Of a DNA stretch of 64,000 bases, positions 16,216-24,385 are shown in pieces. The notes under the pieces are model-generated. The model did no database searches. It saw only the letters and a program-made list of their open reading frames with translations, and had not been told where the DNA came from. Location: NCBI GenBank assembly GCA_029053015.1, contig JAIDHX010000039.1, positions 62,001-126,000 on the forward strand. The letters are read 5' to 3'. Source of the DNA: Lachnospiraceae bacterium (lineage in GTDB: Bacteria; Bacillota; Clostridia; Lachnospirales; Lachnospiraceae). Position numbers and translations under genes: made by a program. Numbering within the stretch: position 1 is the stretch's first letter; every line of letters starts with the position of its first letter.

Positions 16216-16983
16216 TCAATACCCGTATATCTCGATTGCTTCATAGCTGTGGCTGTAATGGTAACCCAGTTTTTCTGCCAGCGAAACGGACCAGAGGTTT
16301 TGCGCATCCCAACTCGGATATAAATCACGCTTTAAGCACTCCAGTATCAGCTTTGCGCCGCAGGCATAAGCTAATCCTTTTCGGCGGTATTCTTTCCGGG
16401 TGTCAATCTCAATTTCAATGCCATCATGATAGCGCGAATAGGAGGAGGCGCCGGATACAATTGTCTGATTTTTGAGTATGACTGCGCCCAGACCAAGCCT
16501 GTGGTACATTTCATAGCAGGGAAACTGCGACACCAGATCGGCGCTCCAGTTTTCAGTCTTGCACATCTGATAGAGCGGTTCATCCATCATACGGATTTCA
16601 TATTCACCAGGCAAAGAAGAAACAGCTATTTCCAGAGCCGCTGTATTAAAAACAGCAGGCTCTTTTTTGATTGCATAGCGGGAAACGAGCTTTGCTTTAT
16701 TGCCATAGAAGTCTAAAATAACGTTTTTCCATGCTTTGTTTTGCGGCACTATAATCATAAAACCCTGCGTACACCATTCAGGCTTGTAGGAAACCAGTTC
16801 TATATTCGGCTTTCCGGCAAAAAAAGTGAAATCGCCAAGGACAGCCATTGCGGCAGTCGGATTTGTGTGACCATCGGCATAGATTTTTCCCATGACGCCC
16901 TGCAGACAGGACCAGATAAGAGTTTCTTCCCAGCCGTTAAATAATGTTGCAGCAAGTTTGCCATCTGTGATTTCGTATACCAT
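16216..16983 (-). CDS. GNAT_acetyltran-type N-acetyltransferase
   Basis: A 255-residue protein of the longer GNAT group with an N-terminal alpha/beta extension (about residues 1-120) and a C-terminal acetyltransferase fold; motif A is EIEIDTRKEYRRKGLAYA and motif B covers SWDAQNLWSVSLAEKLGY. These proteins acetylate unknown amines. The start at 16983 follows GGAGG by six bases. Its promoter (17013-17041) overlaps that of the divergent TetR gene. Confidence 0.85.
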   Translation of the reverse strand: MVYEITDGKLAATLFNGWEETLIWSCLQGVMGKIYADGHTNPTAAMAVLGDFTFFAGKPNIELVSYKPEWCTQGFMIIVPQNKAWKNVILDFYGNKAKLVSRYAIKKEPAVFNTAALEIAVSSLPGEYEIRMMDEPLYQMCKTENWSADLVSQFPCYEMYHRLGLGAVILKNQTIVSGASSYSRYHDGIEIEIDTRKEYRRKGLAYACGAKLILECLKRDLYPSWDAQNLWSVSLAEKLGYHYSHSYEAIEIYGY

Positions 16984-17012
16984 AAAATCCTCCAAAGCAT
17001 AAGGTTAAATAG

Positions 17013-17041
17013 ATTATACTACATAATCATTGACATTTCAA
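17013..17041 (-). promoter_or_regulatory. Promoter of the GNAT gene (minus strand)
   Basis: On the minus strand, TTGAAA (17041-17036), 17 bases, and a perfect TATAAT (17018-17013). Its -35 region overlaps the spacer of the divergent TetR promoter. Confidence 0.7.
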
Positions 17042-17058
17042 AGAAGTGACATTACAAT
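17030..17058 (+). promoter_or_regulatory. Promoter of the TetR-SDR operon
   Basis: A perfect TTGACA (17030-17035), 17 bases, and TACAAT (17053-17058). A near-palindrome TGAACAAATATTCA just downstream (about 17064-17077) could be the TetR operator. Confidence 0.75.
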
Positions 17059-17102
17059 ATTGATGAACAAATATTCATTCATAAAACAAGAGAGGAAGAA
17101 AC

Positions 17103-17708
17103 ATGCCGAAATCACAAAAAAGATGTCAGGAAATCCGGGAGGAAACCCGCTCTAAAATATTGAACGATTCCGTGCTTTATTTTGCTAAAAATGGCTTTGC
17201 AGGAACAAAGATAAGTGATTTGGCAAAACATATCGGTATCGGGCAGGGCACTCTTTATATTTATTTCAAATCAAAAGAAGAGCTGTTCAATGAAATTTTT
17301 GCTTTAACAAATAGCAGTAAGGATATTGAGGATTTGAAAATGCTTGTACGTTTGCCTGTGCCTGCTAAAAAGAAAATACAAAAACTCTCAAACAGTATTA
17401 TGACCAAACTCATGCAAGATGATGTTTATGCGGCAAAGGTTGCATTAAACACGCAGATCATGTTTGAGCAGGAAGATTTTGTTTCTGCAGAAACAACCTA
17501 TCAGTCAGAATTATATCAAATGACGGAAAAGATTATTAAGCAGGGGCAAAAAGAGGGAAGTGTTGTAGAGGGTCTGCCTATGAAATTAGCAGATTATTAT
17601 TGGGGTGTTGTCTATCTATATGCTCTTAAAAAGTTATTTACCACGAAGTATGAAATGATTTCAGAGGAAGATTTGGCAAGGGTTCTGCTGAAAGACGGAA
17701 GGGGATAG
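17103..17708 (+). CDS. TetR/AcrR family transcriptional regulator
   Basis: N-terminal TetR helix-turn-helix (about residues 10-60: SKILNDSVLYFAKNGFAGTK, then IGIGQGTLYIYFKSKEELF), with a C-terminal helical ligand-binding domain. Length 201 fits the family. The SDR gene starts three bases after its stop, so it probably represses its own operon until a ligand binds. The ligand is unknown. Confidence 0.92.
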   Translation: MPKSQKRCQEIREETRSKILNDSVLYFAKNGFAGTKISDLAKHIGIGQGTLYIYFKSKEELFNEIFALTNSSKDIEDLKMLVRLPVPAKKKIQKLSNSIMTKLMQDDVYAAKVALNTQIMFEQEDFVSAETTYQSELYQMTEKIIKQGQKEGSVVEGLPMKLADYYWGVVYLYALKKLFTTKYEMISEEDLARVLLKDGRG

Positions 17709-17710
17709 AA

Positions 17711-18478
17711 ATGGATATGAAAAAGATTGCGATTGTAACGGGTGCTTCCGGTGGTATGGGACAAGTATTTGTGCGGGAACTGGCAAAGGAAGCGCTGGAT
17801 GAAATATGGATTGTCGGAAGAAATGAGCAGCGGCTTCTTGCACTGAAAAACGAATTTGGTGAGAGAATGATACCCATATGTAAGGACTTGACAAAAAATG
17901 AAGATGTGTTATCTTTTTCTGATATACTGAAAACGCAGCATCCGTCTGTTTTGTGGCTGGTAAATAATGCCGGAGTTGCAAAAATGGCGCCTTCAAAGGA
18001 GTTTTCTTTTTCAGAAATAGAGCAGACAATAGACTTGAATTGTAAAGCTCCGGCTGCCCTGATTAACATTTGCATTCCGTTTATGGAAAGAGGGGCAAAA
18101 ATACTTAACATTTCTTCTGCTTCTGCGTTTCAGCCTGTGCCGTATATCAATTTATATGCTGCGACAAAGGCCTTTGAGCGCAGCTATTCACGCGCTCTTA
18201 ATGCAGAATTAAAACCTTGTGGAATCACGGTAACAGCAGTTTGTCCGGGCTGGGTAGATACGGATATGCTGGTAAGAGAAATAAACGGTAAAAAGGTGCA
18301 TTTTCCGGGAATGACTGCGCCTGAAAAAGTTGTGCGAAAAGCGTTAAAAGACGCAAAAAGAGGCAGGGATATGTCAGTCTGCTCGCTTTATGTAAAGTGT
18401 CAGCATTTACATGTAAAACTATTGCCGCAAAGGCTGACAATGAAAATCTGGCTGCATGGCGTGAAAAATTATTTGTGA
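17711..18478 (+). CDS. Short-chain dehydrogenase/reductase (SDR)
   Basis: Classical SDR: nucleotide motif TGASGGMG near the N terminus, NNAG, catalytic Ser in SSASAF and YxxxK in YAATK, and the PGWVDTDM segment. The N terminus favours NADP(H). The end (DMSVCSLYVK onward) matches the membrane-associated C terminus of the group typically found in Clostridia, so the gene appears complete at 255 residues. It is coupled to the TetR gene, suggesting induction by a substrate-like compound. Substrate unknown. Confidence 0.9.
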   Translation: MDMKKIAIVTGASGGMGQVFVRELAKEALDEIWIVGRNEQRLLALKNEFGERMIPICKDLTKNEDVLSFSDILKTQHPSVLWLVNNAGVAKMAPSKEFSFSEIEQTIDLNCKAPAALINICIPFMERGAKILNISSASAFQPVPYINLYAATKAFERSYSRALNAELKPCGITVTAVCPGWVDTDMLVREINGKKVHFPGMTAPEKVVRKALKDAKRGRDMSVCSLYVKCQHLHVKLLPQRLTMKIWLHGVKNYL

Positions 18479-18750
18479 AGGATATTTTGGAAACAGCAAA
18501 ATGCAGTATTGAAAATGCGAAAGTGAAGTCAATTATGCCGCAGAATGAAAGAACAAGCGCATTGCAGAAATATAAAAATCCGGTGTTGGTGATGGCGGCA
18601 GAGAAGGACTGCCTTTTTCCGGCAGCAGGTGTGCTGCGCAGGGCAAAAACGGTCTGGCAGCAGAGCCGGTGTTATCTGCTGAGGGACAGGGGGCATATCC
18701 ATGAATTGACTGAGAAAGAAAAGAAGATGATTATCAAGGCTTTGCGTTAG
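18479..18750 (+). pseudogene. C-terminal fragment of an alpha/beta hydrolase
   Basis: The frame contains NPVLVMAAEKDCLFPAAGV and DRGHIHELTEKE, the acid/His end of an alpha/beta hydrolase fold, but the N-terminal two thirds with the nucleophile elbow is missing. The reading frame runs back into the SDR gene (to 18397) without a ribosome site, so no proper start exists. It is most simply a remnant left when the rest of a hydrolase gene was lost. Confidence 0.6.
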
Positions 18751-18834
18751 TGAAACTTTTTACAGGATAACCTGCTCTTTTATATAGGGGCTGAAGAAAA
18801 GGCCCGAAAATAAAATGTAACGGAGAGCTAGAGT

Positions 18835-20382
18835 ATGGAACCAACGAAGGAACTGAAACAGGCAGTGAAAAGCTATAGGGAGGGGAAAACGGAAGCATTT
18901 ACTACTCTTTATGAAGAGTCCGGTAAATACATATATACCTGTATCCGGAAGGTGATAGGCAACAGTGATAATGCGCAGGACGTCATCAGCGATATTATGC
19001 AGGATACTTATGTGGAAATCAGTAAGAGCATTTCTCAGTTGGACAGGGAAGAGAGCTTTCTTTCATGGGCAGGAACTATTGCCACCAGAAAGTGCTATGC
19101 ATGGGTAAAGAAGAACAAAAAATATGTACTATTAAGTGAGGAAGACGATACATTTGAAAATCTTGTAGATGACTGCATGATTCCCGAAGAAATCATGCAG
19201 GACAGGGAAAAACAGCGGCTTATCAGGGAGATTGTGGAAGAGCAGCTTACGGAAATGCAGAAAATCTGTATTATTGCGTACTATTACAATGGACAGAAGC
19301 AGTCGGAAATCGCACGGGATCTCGGCATATCGGAAAATACAGTAAAGACAAACCTGTCAAGGGCAAAAGCCAAAATAAAGAACGGTGTATTGGAGTTGGA
19401 AAAGAAACAGGATACAAAGCTTTACAGTGTTGCGCCGCTTCTTATGCTGCTTTTCAGGGAGGACCTTTCTGCCTGTGTGGTTCCCAATAGCATCACAACA
19501 AGCGTAAAAGCTGCCGTAGCGGCTGTCGGAGGAATCGGCAGGAAAGTATTGCTTGGAAAGCTGGCAGCTGCTTCCGTAAAGGCAAAAGTGGCGGCGGGAA
19601 TCATTGGTGTGGGAGTGATAGTCTTCGTCAGCGGTAATGTGTACTTTGCCATACAGAATAAGAAAGATGCGGCATTAATGGAAGCGCAGAATCATCCGGT
19701 GGAGACAAGCAGGGAACCGGATTTTGAAGCAGATACCCCGGAGGAACCGGAACAGGAAGAGCAAGAGGAGCAGGCAAATATAATCGAGCAGGTGGATAAA
19801 ACAAATGAGGAAAATGAAACAGACAGAGAAAGCGAAGAGGAGCAGGCAGAAGTAACCTTGTCGGAGGAAGAACAGCATGACCTTGAAACGCTGGTAAGCC
19901 TGCTTACACTTGACGGCTATTTCTTTGGCGGCGGGATGGATAGTTATCAATATCCCGTAGATAATATGGGAATGTTTGTCAATATGATGAATATTGTGGG
20001 AAGCTTCAGTACCATGGATGACTCTTATGCGAAATATTTGCCGAAAATGGAGATGGACATGGATGAATATATGGGGTATTCTGATGTAGAGGAAATACAG
20101 TCTTATGTAAATAATGTATTTGGCGTAGAAGCAGCAGATATGTCGGCATACAGTGAGAACGGCAAGGTTTCGTTCCTGCTTTATTTGGACAGGATGAAGA
20201 GTGAGGTAAGCATTGATTCTGTTTCGAGGGAATCCGATGGCACTTATGAAATATCCGGAAATGTATCTATTATCGAATTTGGCCCAACGGTAAATACCTT
20301 TCCGTACCTGCTTATCGTGACAAGGAATGAAGACAGTGTCTTTGGTTATCAGGTGGTTTCTATGTCGTATGGCATGAGATAA
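18835..20382 (+). CDS. ECF-like sigma factor fused to a membrane anchor and outer domain
   Basis: Residues 1-185 are a sigma-70 family factor of ECF type: region 2 (FTTLYEESGKYIYTCI onward, with WAGTIATRKCYAWV) and region 4 (LTEMQKICIIAYYYNGQKQS, then ISENTVKTNLSRAK). A basic stretch follows, then one membrane span at about residues 257-277 and a Glu/Gln-rich linker (about 280-345). The last 170 residues form an outer domain I do not recognise. The fusion makes a membrane-held sigma factor, presumably released or re-oriented on a signal; anti-sigma genes are not evident nearby. The start follows a CGGAGAG site. Confidence 0.85.
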   Translation: MEPTKELKQAVKSYREGKTEAFTTLYEESGKYIYTCIRKVIGNSDNAQDVISDIMQDTYVEISKSISQLDREESFLSWAGTIATRKCYAWVKKNKKYVLLSEEDDTFENLVDDCMIPEEIMQDREKQRLIREIVEEQLTEMQKICIIAYYYNGQKQSEIARDLGISENTVKTNLSRAKAKIKNGVLELEKKQDTKLYSVAPLLMLLFREDLSACVVPNSITTSVKAAVAAVGGIGRKVLLGKLAAASVKAKVAAGIIGVGVIVFVSGNVYFAIQNKKDAALMEAQNHPVETSREPDFEADTPEEPEQEEQEEQANIIEQVDKTNEENETDRESEEEQAEVTLSEEEQHDLETLVSLLTLDGYFFGGGMDSYQYPVDNMGMFVNMMNIVGSFSTMDDSYAKYLPKMEMDMDEYMGYSDVEEIQSYVNNVFGVEAADMSAYSENGKVSFLLYLDRMKSEVSIDSVSRESDGTYEISGNVSIIEFGPTVNTFPYLLIVTRNEDSVFGYQVVSMSYGMR

Positions 20383-20405
20383 AACGTTTTGGAAAGAGGA
20401 TTAAA

Positions 20406-20624
20406 ATGTTTGGCAAAAAGAAAATCAAAGTAGAGCATTATGACAGGGAAAATCTGAGACCTGTGATTCGTGCCAGTATATGCACGGGGGAGCAGGTCGC
20501 AGGCTTTAAGAACATTCACACCGGTAAATTTGAAGATGTGATGCTGATAAGGGATAACAGGGATATAGAAGAATTTTTGCAGCGTTATGATATTGCGGCG
20601 GATGAAGTGACAAAGGAATATTGA
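20406..20624 (+). CDS. Small conserved hypothetical protein
   Basis: A 72-residue basic protein beginning MFGKKKIKVEHYDREN and containing VIRASICTGEQVAGF. It looks like a compact alpha/beta domain, with no membrane segment. I know of similar short proteins in Lachnospiraceae but no function. GAAAGAGGA precedes the ATG and it may share a transcript with the sigma factor gene 24 bases upstream. Confidence 0.65.
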   Translation: MFGKKKIKVEHYDRENLRPVIRASICTGEQVAGFKNIHTGKFEDVMLIRDNRDIEEFLQRYDIAADEVTKEY

Positions 20625-20639
20625 GAGGAGGTAAGGAAT

Positions 20640-21098
20640 GTGATTTTTGCAGGCTTAAAAGAAAATAACGGCTGGATGGTTGCGGAATACCGTGCCACCT
20701 GGAAATATGGATATGATTTTATGTTGGATGCAGCCCAGACAGTCATCGACACTGATTTCCGTGAAGGACTGCAGAGAATTGCCGTTGCAAAAATGGTCGA
20801 ATCTGCTGATAGAGAAATAATCGGCGAAGTGAACGCCTGTGGAAATGTGCTCAGAAACTGTAAAACCGCACAAGAAGAGTGTAGTGTCTTGACCATTGCC
20901 GGCGTCAGCAGCATTATGGAATGCCCCGTCCAGTTTAGCTTTTACAACCAGACGAATATAGTGCGGCTTTATTGTCCTTTTAAACAGTATTTTGAAGAGC
21001 ATGGTGACCACGTTTTTGACAATTACATGAATAGCGTGGAGATAAAGGCATACTGCAAGGATACGGAGCGCAGGACCCTTGCCAAAATAACAAACTGA
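20640..21098 (+). CDS. Hypothetical protein
   Basis: A 152-residue protein starting at GTG 20640 after GAGGAGG. No membrane segments; five cysteines in the last 90 residues. No recognised family. It lies 16 bases after the preceding small gene, so both are probably co-transcribed. Its end faces the GNAT gene on the opposite strand with only ten bases between. Confidence 0.6.
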   Translation: MIFAGLKENNGWMVAEYRATWKYGYDFMLDAAQTVIDTDFREGLQRIAVAKMVESADREIIGEVNACGNVLRNCKTAQEECSVLTIAGVSSIMECPVQFSFYNQTNIVRLYCPFKQYFEEHGDHVFDNYMNSVEIKAYCKDTERRTLAKITN

Positions 21099-21108
21099 TA
21101 AACCGCTG

Positions 21109-21588
21109 TCAGTAAGTGTATTGAAGATATTTTGAGCTTTTTCCATCCTCTGAAAATTCTGCCATCAATGCAAAGCCGTTTTTTTCAAGGACTCGTATGG
21201 AAGCAGAATTTTCAGAATAGGTAAAGGCGCCAATTGTGCCAAGTCTGTATTTGGTATGAATTTCTTTCAGAAACATAGCTACGGCTTGAGTTGCAATTCC
21301 CCGTGACCAATATGCTTTTTCAAAAATACAGTAGCTCAGCATGGCATTTGGTTCCTCATTTACATCGATACAATAACACCATATATCGCCGATATAGATT
21401 CCGTTTACCATAATGGTTTTTCCATAGCTGCCTGCATCCGGCAGTAATGTTTTTTTATAATCTGCCAAAGCTTCTTCTACAGTTTGCGCTTTTTGGGGCA
21501 ACATCGCCTTTATTTCCGGTGTGTTCGCTTTCTCAAAATAAATTTTGACCGTTTCTTCGGTTCTGTTTTCTAAACAAATATGCATCAT
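21109..21588 (-). CDS. GNAT acetyltransferase (RimJ/RimL-like)
   Basis: A 159-residue GNAT of the Acetyltransf_3 group: LSYCIFEKAYWSRGIATQA is motif A, and YSENSASIRVLEKNGF is the hallmark motif B. The N-terminal strand order is complete. Such enzymes acetylate protein N termini or small amines; the substrate cannot be assigned. AGAGGAAATC precedes the ATG at 21588. Confidence 0.85.
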   Translation of the reverse strand: MMHICLENRTEETVKIYFEKANTPEIKAMLPQKAQTVEEALADYKKTLLPDAGSYGKTIMVNGIYIGDIWCYCIDVNEEPNAMLSYCIFEKAYWSRGIATQAVAMFLKEIHTKYRLGTIGAFTYSENSASIRVLEKNGFALMAEFSEDGKSSKYLQYTY

Positions 21589-21643
21589 GATTTCCTCTCA
21601 TAAAACATTATGAACCCAAATAAAGGAAAAAACAAGGGAGATG

Positions 21644-22204
21644 TTATGCATTATTCTCCGAATGCAGTTTCCGAACTGCCGGCAGCAGTGCAAGACCTAG
21701 CGGCACGGCAACACAGACAGCTACCACCGCATTTGCGCCGGAGACAACGGCTTTTTGGGCGATGGTCAGTAAGACAGCCTGCAATGGCAGGCACAGTACA
21801 AAACGGTAGGCAATAAAATTCTTGGAGAGGTATAACACTATGTACAATACGGAGCCGCTTACCGCGCCAAATAAAAACCGCCGTTTCCTGCCGCCCATGC
21901 CTGCTATTATTTTTCCGCATAGCCACGCCATAAGAAATTTAAACAAAAAGGTAAAGGGAGCGGATGAGATGTAAGCCGGATTTGTCAAATCAAAAAGCAT
22001 GGAACCGATACCTGCGGCAAGTCCGCCCTGCCATGCGCCTAAGAGCATGCCGGACAGCAGGCACATCACATTCCCCATGTGCAGCCGCGTGCTGCCAATA
22101 GGCGTGGGAACAGGTATCTGCAAAAAGGCAGAAGCGACATAGACAGACGTAGCCATAACACTTATCAGGGATAGTTCTTTTAAAGTAATTTTCTTTTTCA
22201 TCAT
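21644..22204 (-). CDS. ECF transporter S component (substrate-binding membrane subunit)
   Basis: A 186-residue membrane protein with about six spans. The N terminus (LKELSLISVMATSVYVAS), followed by LHMGNVMCLLSGMLLG and GIGSMLFDL, fits the S component pattern, including the conserved small residues used for contact with the EcfT subunit. S components capture vitamins and deliver them through a shared EcfAAT module, not encoded here. The start at 22204 follows AAAGGAGA. The divergent neighbour is a MocR regulator needing PLP, and both promoters share CATACAAT repeats, so vitamin B6 or a related compound is the likely cargo (inference). Confidence 0.82.
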   Translation of the reverse strand: MMKKKITLKELSLISVMATSVYVASAFLQIPVPTPIGSTRLHMGNVMCLLSGMLLGAWQGGLAAGIGSMLFDLTNPAYISSAPFTFLFKFLMAWLCGKIIAGMGGRKRRFLFGAVSGSVLYIVLYLSKNFIAYRFVLCLPLQAVLLTIAQKAVVSGANAVVAVCVAVPLGLALLPAVRKLHSENNA

Positions 22205-22234
22205 AACTTTCTCCTTTAAAAAATTCTTTTCTCC

Positions 22235-22263
22235 ATCATACAATTGCAATAAAAACCATACAA
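22235..22263 (-). promoter_or_regulatory. Promoter of the ECF S component gene
   Basis: On the minus strand, TTGTAT (22263-22258), 17 bases, TATGAT (22240-22235). Two CATACAAT repeats overlap its -10 and -35 boxes. Confidence 0.6.
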
Positions 22264-22287
22264 TGATAGAATTGTGTTGCATACAAT
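22237..22287. promoter_or_regulatory. Three direct CATACAAT repeats, probable MocR operator
   Basis: CATACAAT occurs at 22237-22244, 22257-22264 and 22280-22287 (start-to-start spacings 20 and 23), all in the same direction, in the 100-bp gap between the divergent MocR and ECF-S genes. Direct repeats about two helical turns apart are typical of MocR/GabR-type operators. The repeats cover the key boxes of both divergent promoters. Confidence 0.7.
22244..22272 (+). promoter_or_regulatory. Promoter of the MocR gene
   Basis: TTGCAA (22244-22249), 17 bases, TAGAAT (22267-22272). The middle CATACAAT repeat lies inside the spacer, which points to autoregulation. Confidence 0.6.
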
Positions 22288-22307
22288 TTTGAAGAGGGAG
22301 TGATACA

Positions 22308-23699
22308 ATGCCGGTCAATTCATTTGAAAATTATCCTATGTCATGGAAACCGAAGCGGGAAGAGCTTGCAAAGCCATATTATCTGTCGCTTGCCAATATG
22401 TTGGAGAGGGAGATTGCAGACGGAAAGCTTAAGGCGCACACGAAGCTTCCGCCGCAGCGGGAACTGGCGGATTTTCTGGATTTGAATTTAAGTACGATCA
22501 CGAGAGCGTACAAGGTGTGCGAGTTAAAGGGGCTGCTCTATGCTGTGACGGGAAGGGGGACTTTTGTATCGTCCGGCGTATATTCTGCGGACACCTTTAT
22601 TGAGAAGAAAAACCGTTATATCGAGATGGGCATGATTAAACCGGTTTACGAAACCAACGGTCTTGTTCTGGAAGCGGCTCAGTCTGTTTTGGGACATGCG
22701 GATGCTGTCGGTCTTTTTGAATATAACAGCCCGTTGGGGACGGACAGACAACTTGCAGCCGCTGTCCGGTGGCTGCAAAAGTATAACGTAAATGTGGAAA
22801 AGCACGGCGTTATGATAGCCGCGGGCGCGCAGAATGCACTCAGTGTGATTCTGATTTCCCTGTTTCAGGCGGGCGATAAAATTGCGGTTGACGAGTTCAC
22901 TTATACAAATTTCAAGGGGCTGGCAAATCTGCTGCACATCCAGTTGATTGCCGTCTGCGCCGATGAATACGGTATGCAGCCGTCTGCGCTGGCAGCGCTG
23001 TGCAAAAACAGTGAAATACAAGGGGTGTATCTTATGCCGACCTGCAGCAACCCGACGAGTATTTTTATGCCGCAGAACAGACGGAAAGAGCTGGCGGAAG
23101 TAGTGCGGCAATATGGTCTTTTGGTGATTGAGGATGATATTTATTCTTTTCTGGCGCCGCCGAATACAGAGCCATTTTTTTCCATCATACCAAAGCAGAC
23201 AATTCATATCTGCAGCCTGTCAAAATCTTTATGCGCCGGACTGCGGGTTGCTTTTGTGGCGTTTCCGGAGCATTACCGTGACAGGCTGGTGTCCGGTATG
23301 CTCAATATGAACTTGAAGACAGTATCCTTTAACGCGGAAATGATAGCAGAGCTGATTGACAGCGGCAAAGCGGATGAAATCGTAAAAAGAAAGATAGAAC
23401 TGGCGGAAAAAAGGAATCAGATTTACAAGGCTTTTTTTTCGGTGGAAGAGGAAAAAATTGCGCGGTTTTTTCACTGGGTCCGGCTGCCTGAAAGATTTTC
23501 AAGTGAGGAAGCAGAACTGGCGGCGCTGCAAAAGGGCGTTCATATTTTAGGCTCGCACAGATTCCAGCAGGGAAACCAGAACAATGCAGCTTATGTGCGT
23601 CTTTCCATCATTTCCCCTGACACGGAAGAAGAACTGTCCCATGCGCTGGAAATTTTAAGAAAAATTTTGTGGGAGCCGCAGGTTTCTTTTTGGGTGTAA
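22308..23699 (+). CDS. MocR-family regulator: GntR winged helix fused to aminotransferase fold
   Basis: Residues about 20-90 are a GntR-type winged helix (LEREIADGKLKAHTKLPPQR, RELADFLDLNLSTITRAYK); the remaining 370 residues are a fold-type I aminotransferase domain that binds PLP, with the cofactor lysine in SLSKSLCAGLR. MocR regulators sense PLP or amines joined to it. Length 463 is normal. It is divergent from an ECF S component gene with shared operator repeats, resembling PdxR-type or transporter-controlling members. It probably represses or activates B6 uptake; exact ligand not shown. Confidence 0.88.
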   Translation: MPVNSFENYPMSWKPKREELAKPYYLSLANMLEREIADGKLKAHTKLPPQRELADFLDLNLSTITRAYKVCELKGLLYAVTGRGTFVSSGVYSADTFIEKKNRYIEMGMIKPVYETNGLVLEAAQSVLGHADAVGLFEYNSPLGTDRQLAAAVRWLQKYNVNVEKHGVMIAAGAQNALSVILISLFQAGDKIAVDEFTYTNFKGLANLLHIQLIAVCADEYGMQPSALAALCKNSEIQGVYLMPTCSNPTSIFMPQNRRKELAEVVRQYGLLVIEDDIYSFLAPPNTEPFFSIIPKQTIHICSLSKSLCAGLRVAFVAFPEHYRDRLVSGMLNMNLKTVSFNAEMIAELIDSGKADEIVKRKIELAEKRNQIYKAFFSVEEEKIARFFHWVRLPERFSSEEAELAALQKGVHILGSHRFQQGNQNNAAYVRLSIISPDTEEELSHALEILRKILWEPQVSFWV

Positions 23700-23727
23700 A
23701 AGAAGATAAAATATGACAAACAGATGT

Positions 23728-23795
23728 CAGGTTTTGTGTGTTACAATCTTCTTGAAACAATGACAACAGTATAGTTTCTGAGTTTTGCAGTCACC
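23728..23795 (-). repeat. Remnant of the palindromic element family (copy E)
   Basis: Positions 23757-23795 match the outer end of copy A (35471-35509) closely: ACAATGACAAC, then a shared ATAGTTT and TTTTGCA(G/A)TCACC. The left edge at 23728 (CAGGTTTTGTG) loosely resembles the other terminus. The palindromic core is absent, so this is an internally deleted copy. Confidence 0.5.
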
Positions 23796-23827
23796 TAATA
23801 CAGATAGGAATCGAAAGGAGAAAATAC

Positions 23828-24385
23828 ATGGGAAGACCTACAACAAAAACAGACCTGATAAATGCTGCAACAGAAAATTATGAAAAAATGAATGTACTCA
23901 TTTCCTCTTTGACGGAGGAGGAACTGGCAACACCTTTTGATTTTTCAAGGGATGAGAAGAAGAAAGAAGCACATTGGCGACGGGACAAAAATTTGCGTGA
24001 CGTGCTGATTCATCTCTATGAATGGCACCAGCTTTTGCTTGAGTGGGTACAGGCAAATAGAAACGGCGACAGCAGGCCGTATATTCCCGAACCGTACAAC
24101 TGGAAGACCTATGGAGATATGAATGTCGCATTTTGGGAAAAGCATCAGGGCACAACCTTGGAAGAGGCAGAGAAAATGCTTGCAAAATCCCATAAAGAAG
24201 TCCTTGCTCTGGCAGAAACTTTTTCGAATGAGGAATTGTTCTCAAAAGGTGCATATAAATGGGTCGGCGGAAGCACTTTGGGTTCCTATTTTGTCAGTGA
24301 TACGGCAAGTCATTATAACTGGGCGATGAAAAAGCTGAAGGCACATAAGAAGAACTGTGCGCAGCTTAACACTGCGGGAAAGTAA
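23828..24385 (+). CDS. ClbS/DfsB family four-helix protein
   Basis: A 185-residue DinB-like four-helix bundle of the ClbS/DfsB (DUF1706) family: MGRPTTKTDLI start, LRDVLIHLYEWHQLLLEW, YIPEPYNWKTY and the late TASHYNWAMKKLK. The founding member ClbS is a cyclopropane hydrolase protecting against colibactin; most relatives have unknown substrates. CGAAAGGAG precedes the ATG. Its last 20 bases overlap the convergent GNAT gene. Confidence 0.88.
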   Translation: MGRPTTKTDLINAATENYEKMNVLISSLTEEELATPFDFSRDEKKKEAHWRRDKNLRDVLIHLYEWHQLLLEWVQANRNGDSRPYIPEPYNWKTYGDMNVAFWEKHQGTTLEEAEKMLAKSHKEVLALAETFSNEELFSKGAYKWVGGSTLGSYFVSDTASHYNWAMKKLKAHKKNCAQLNTAGK

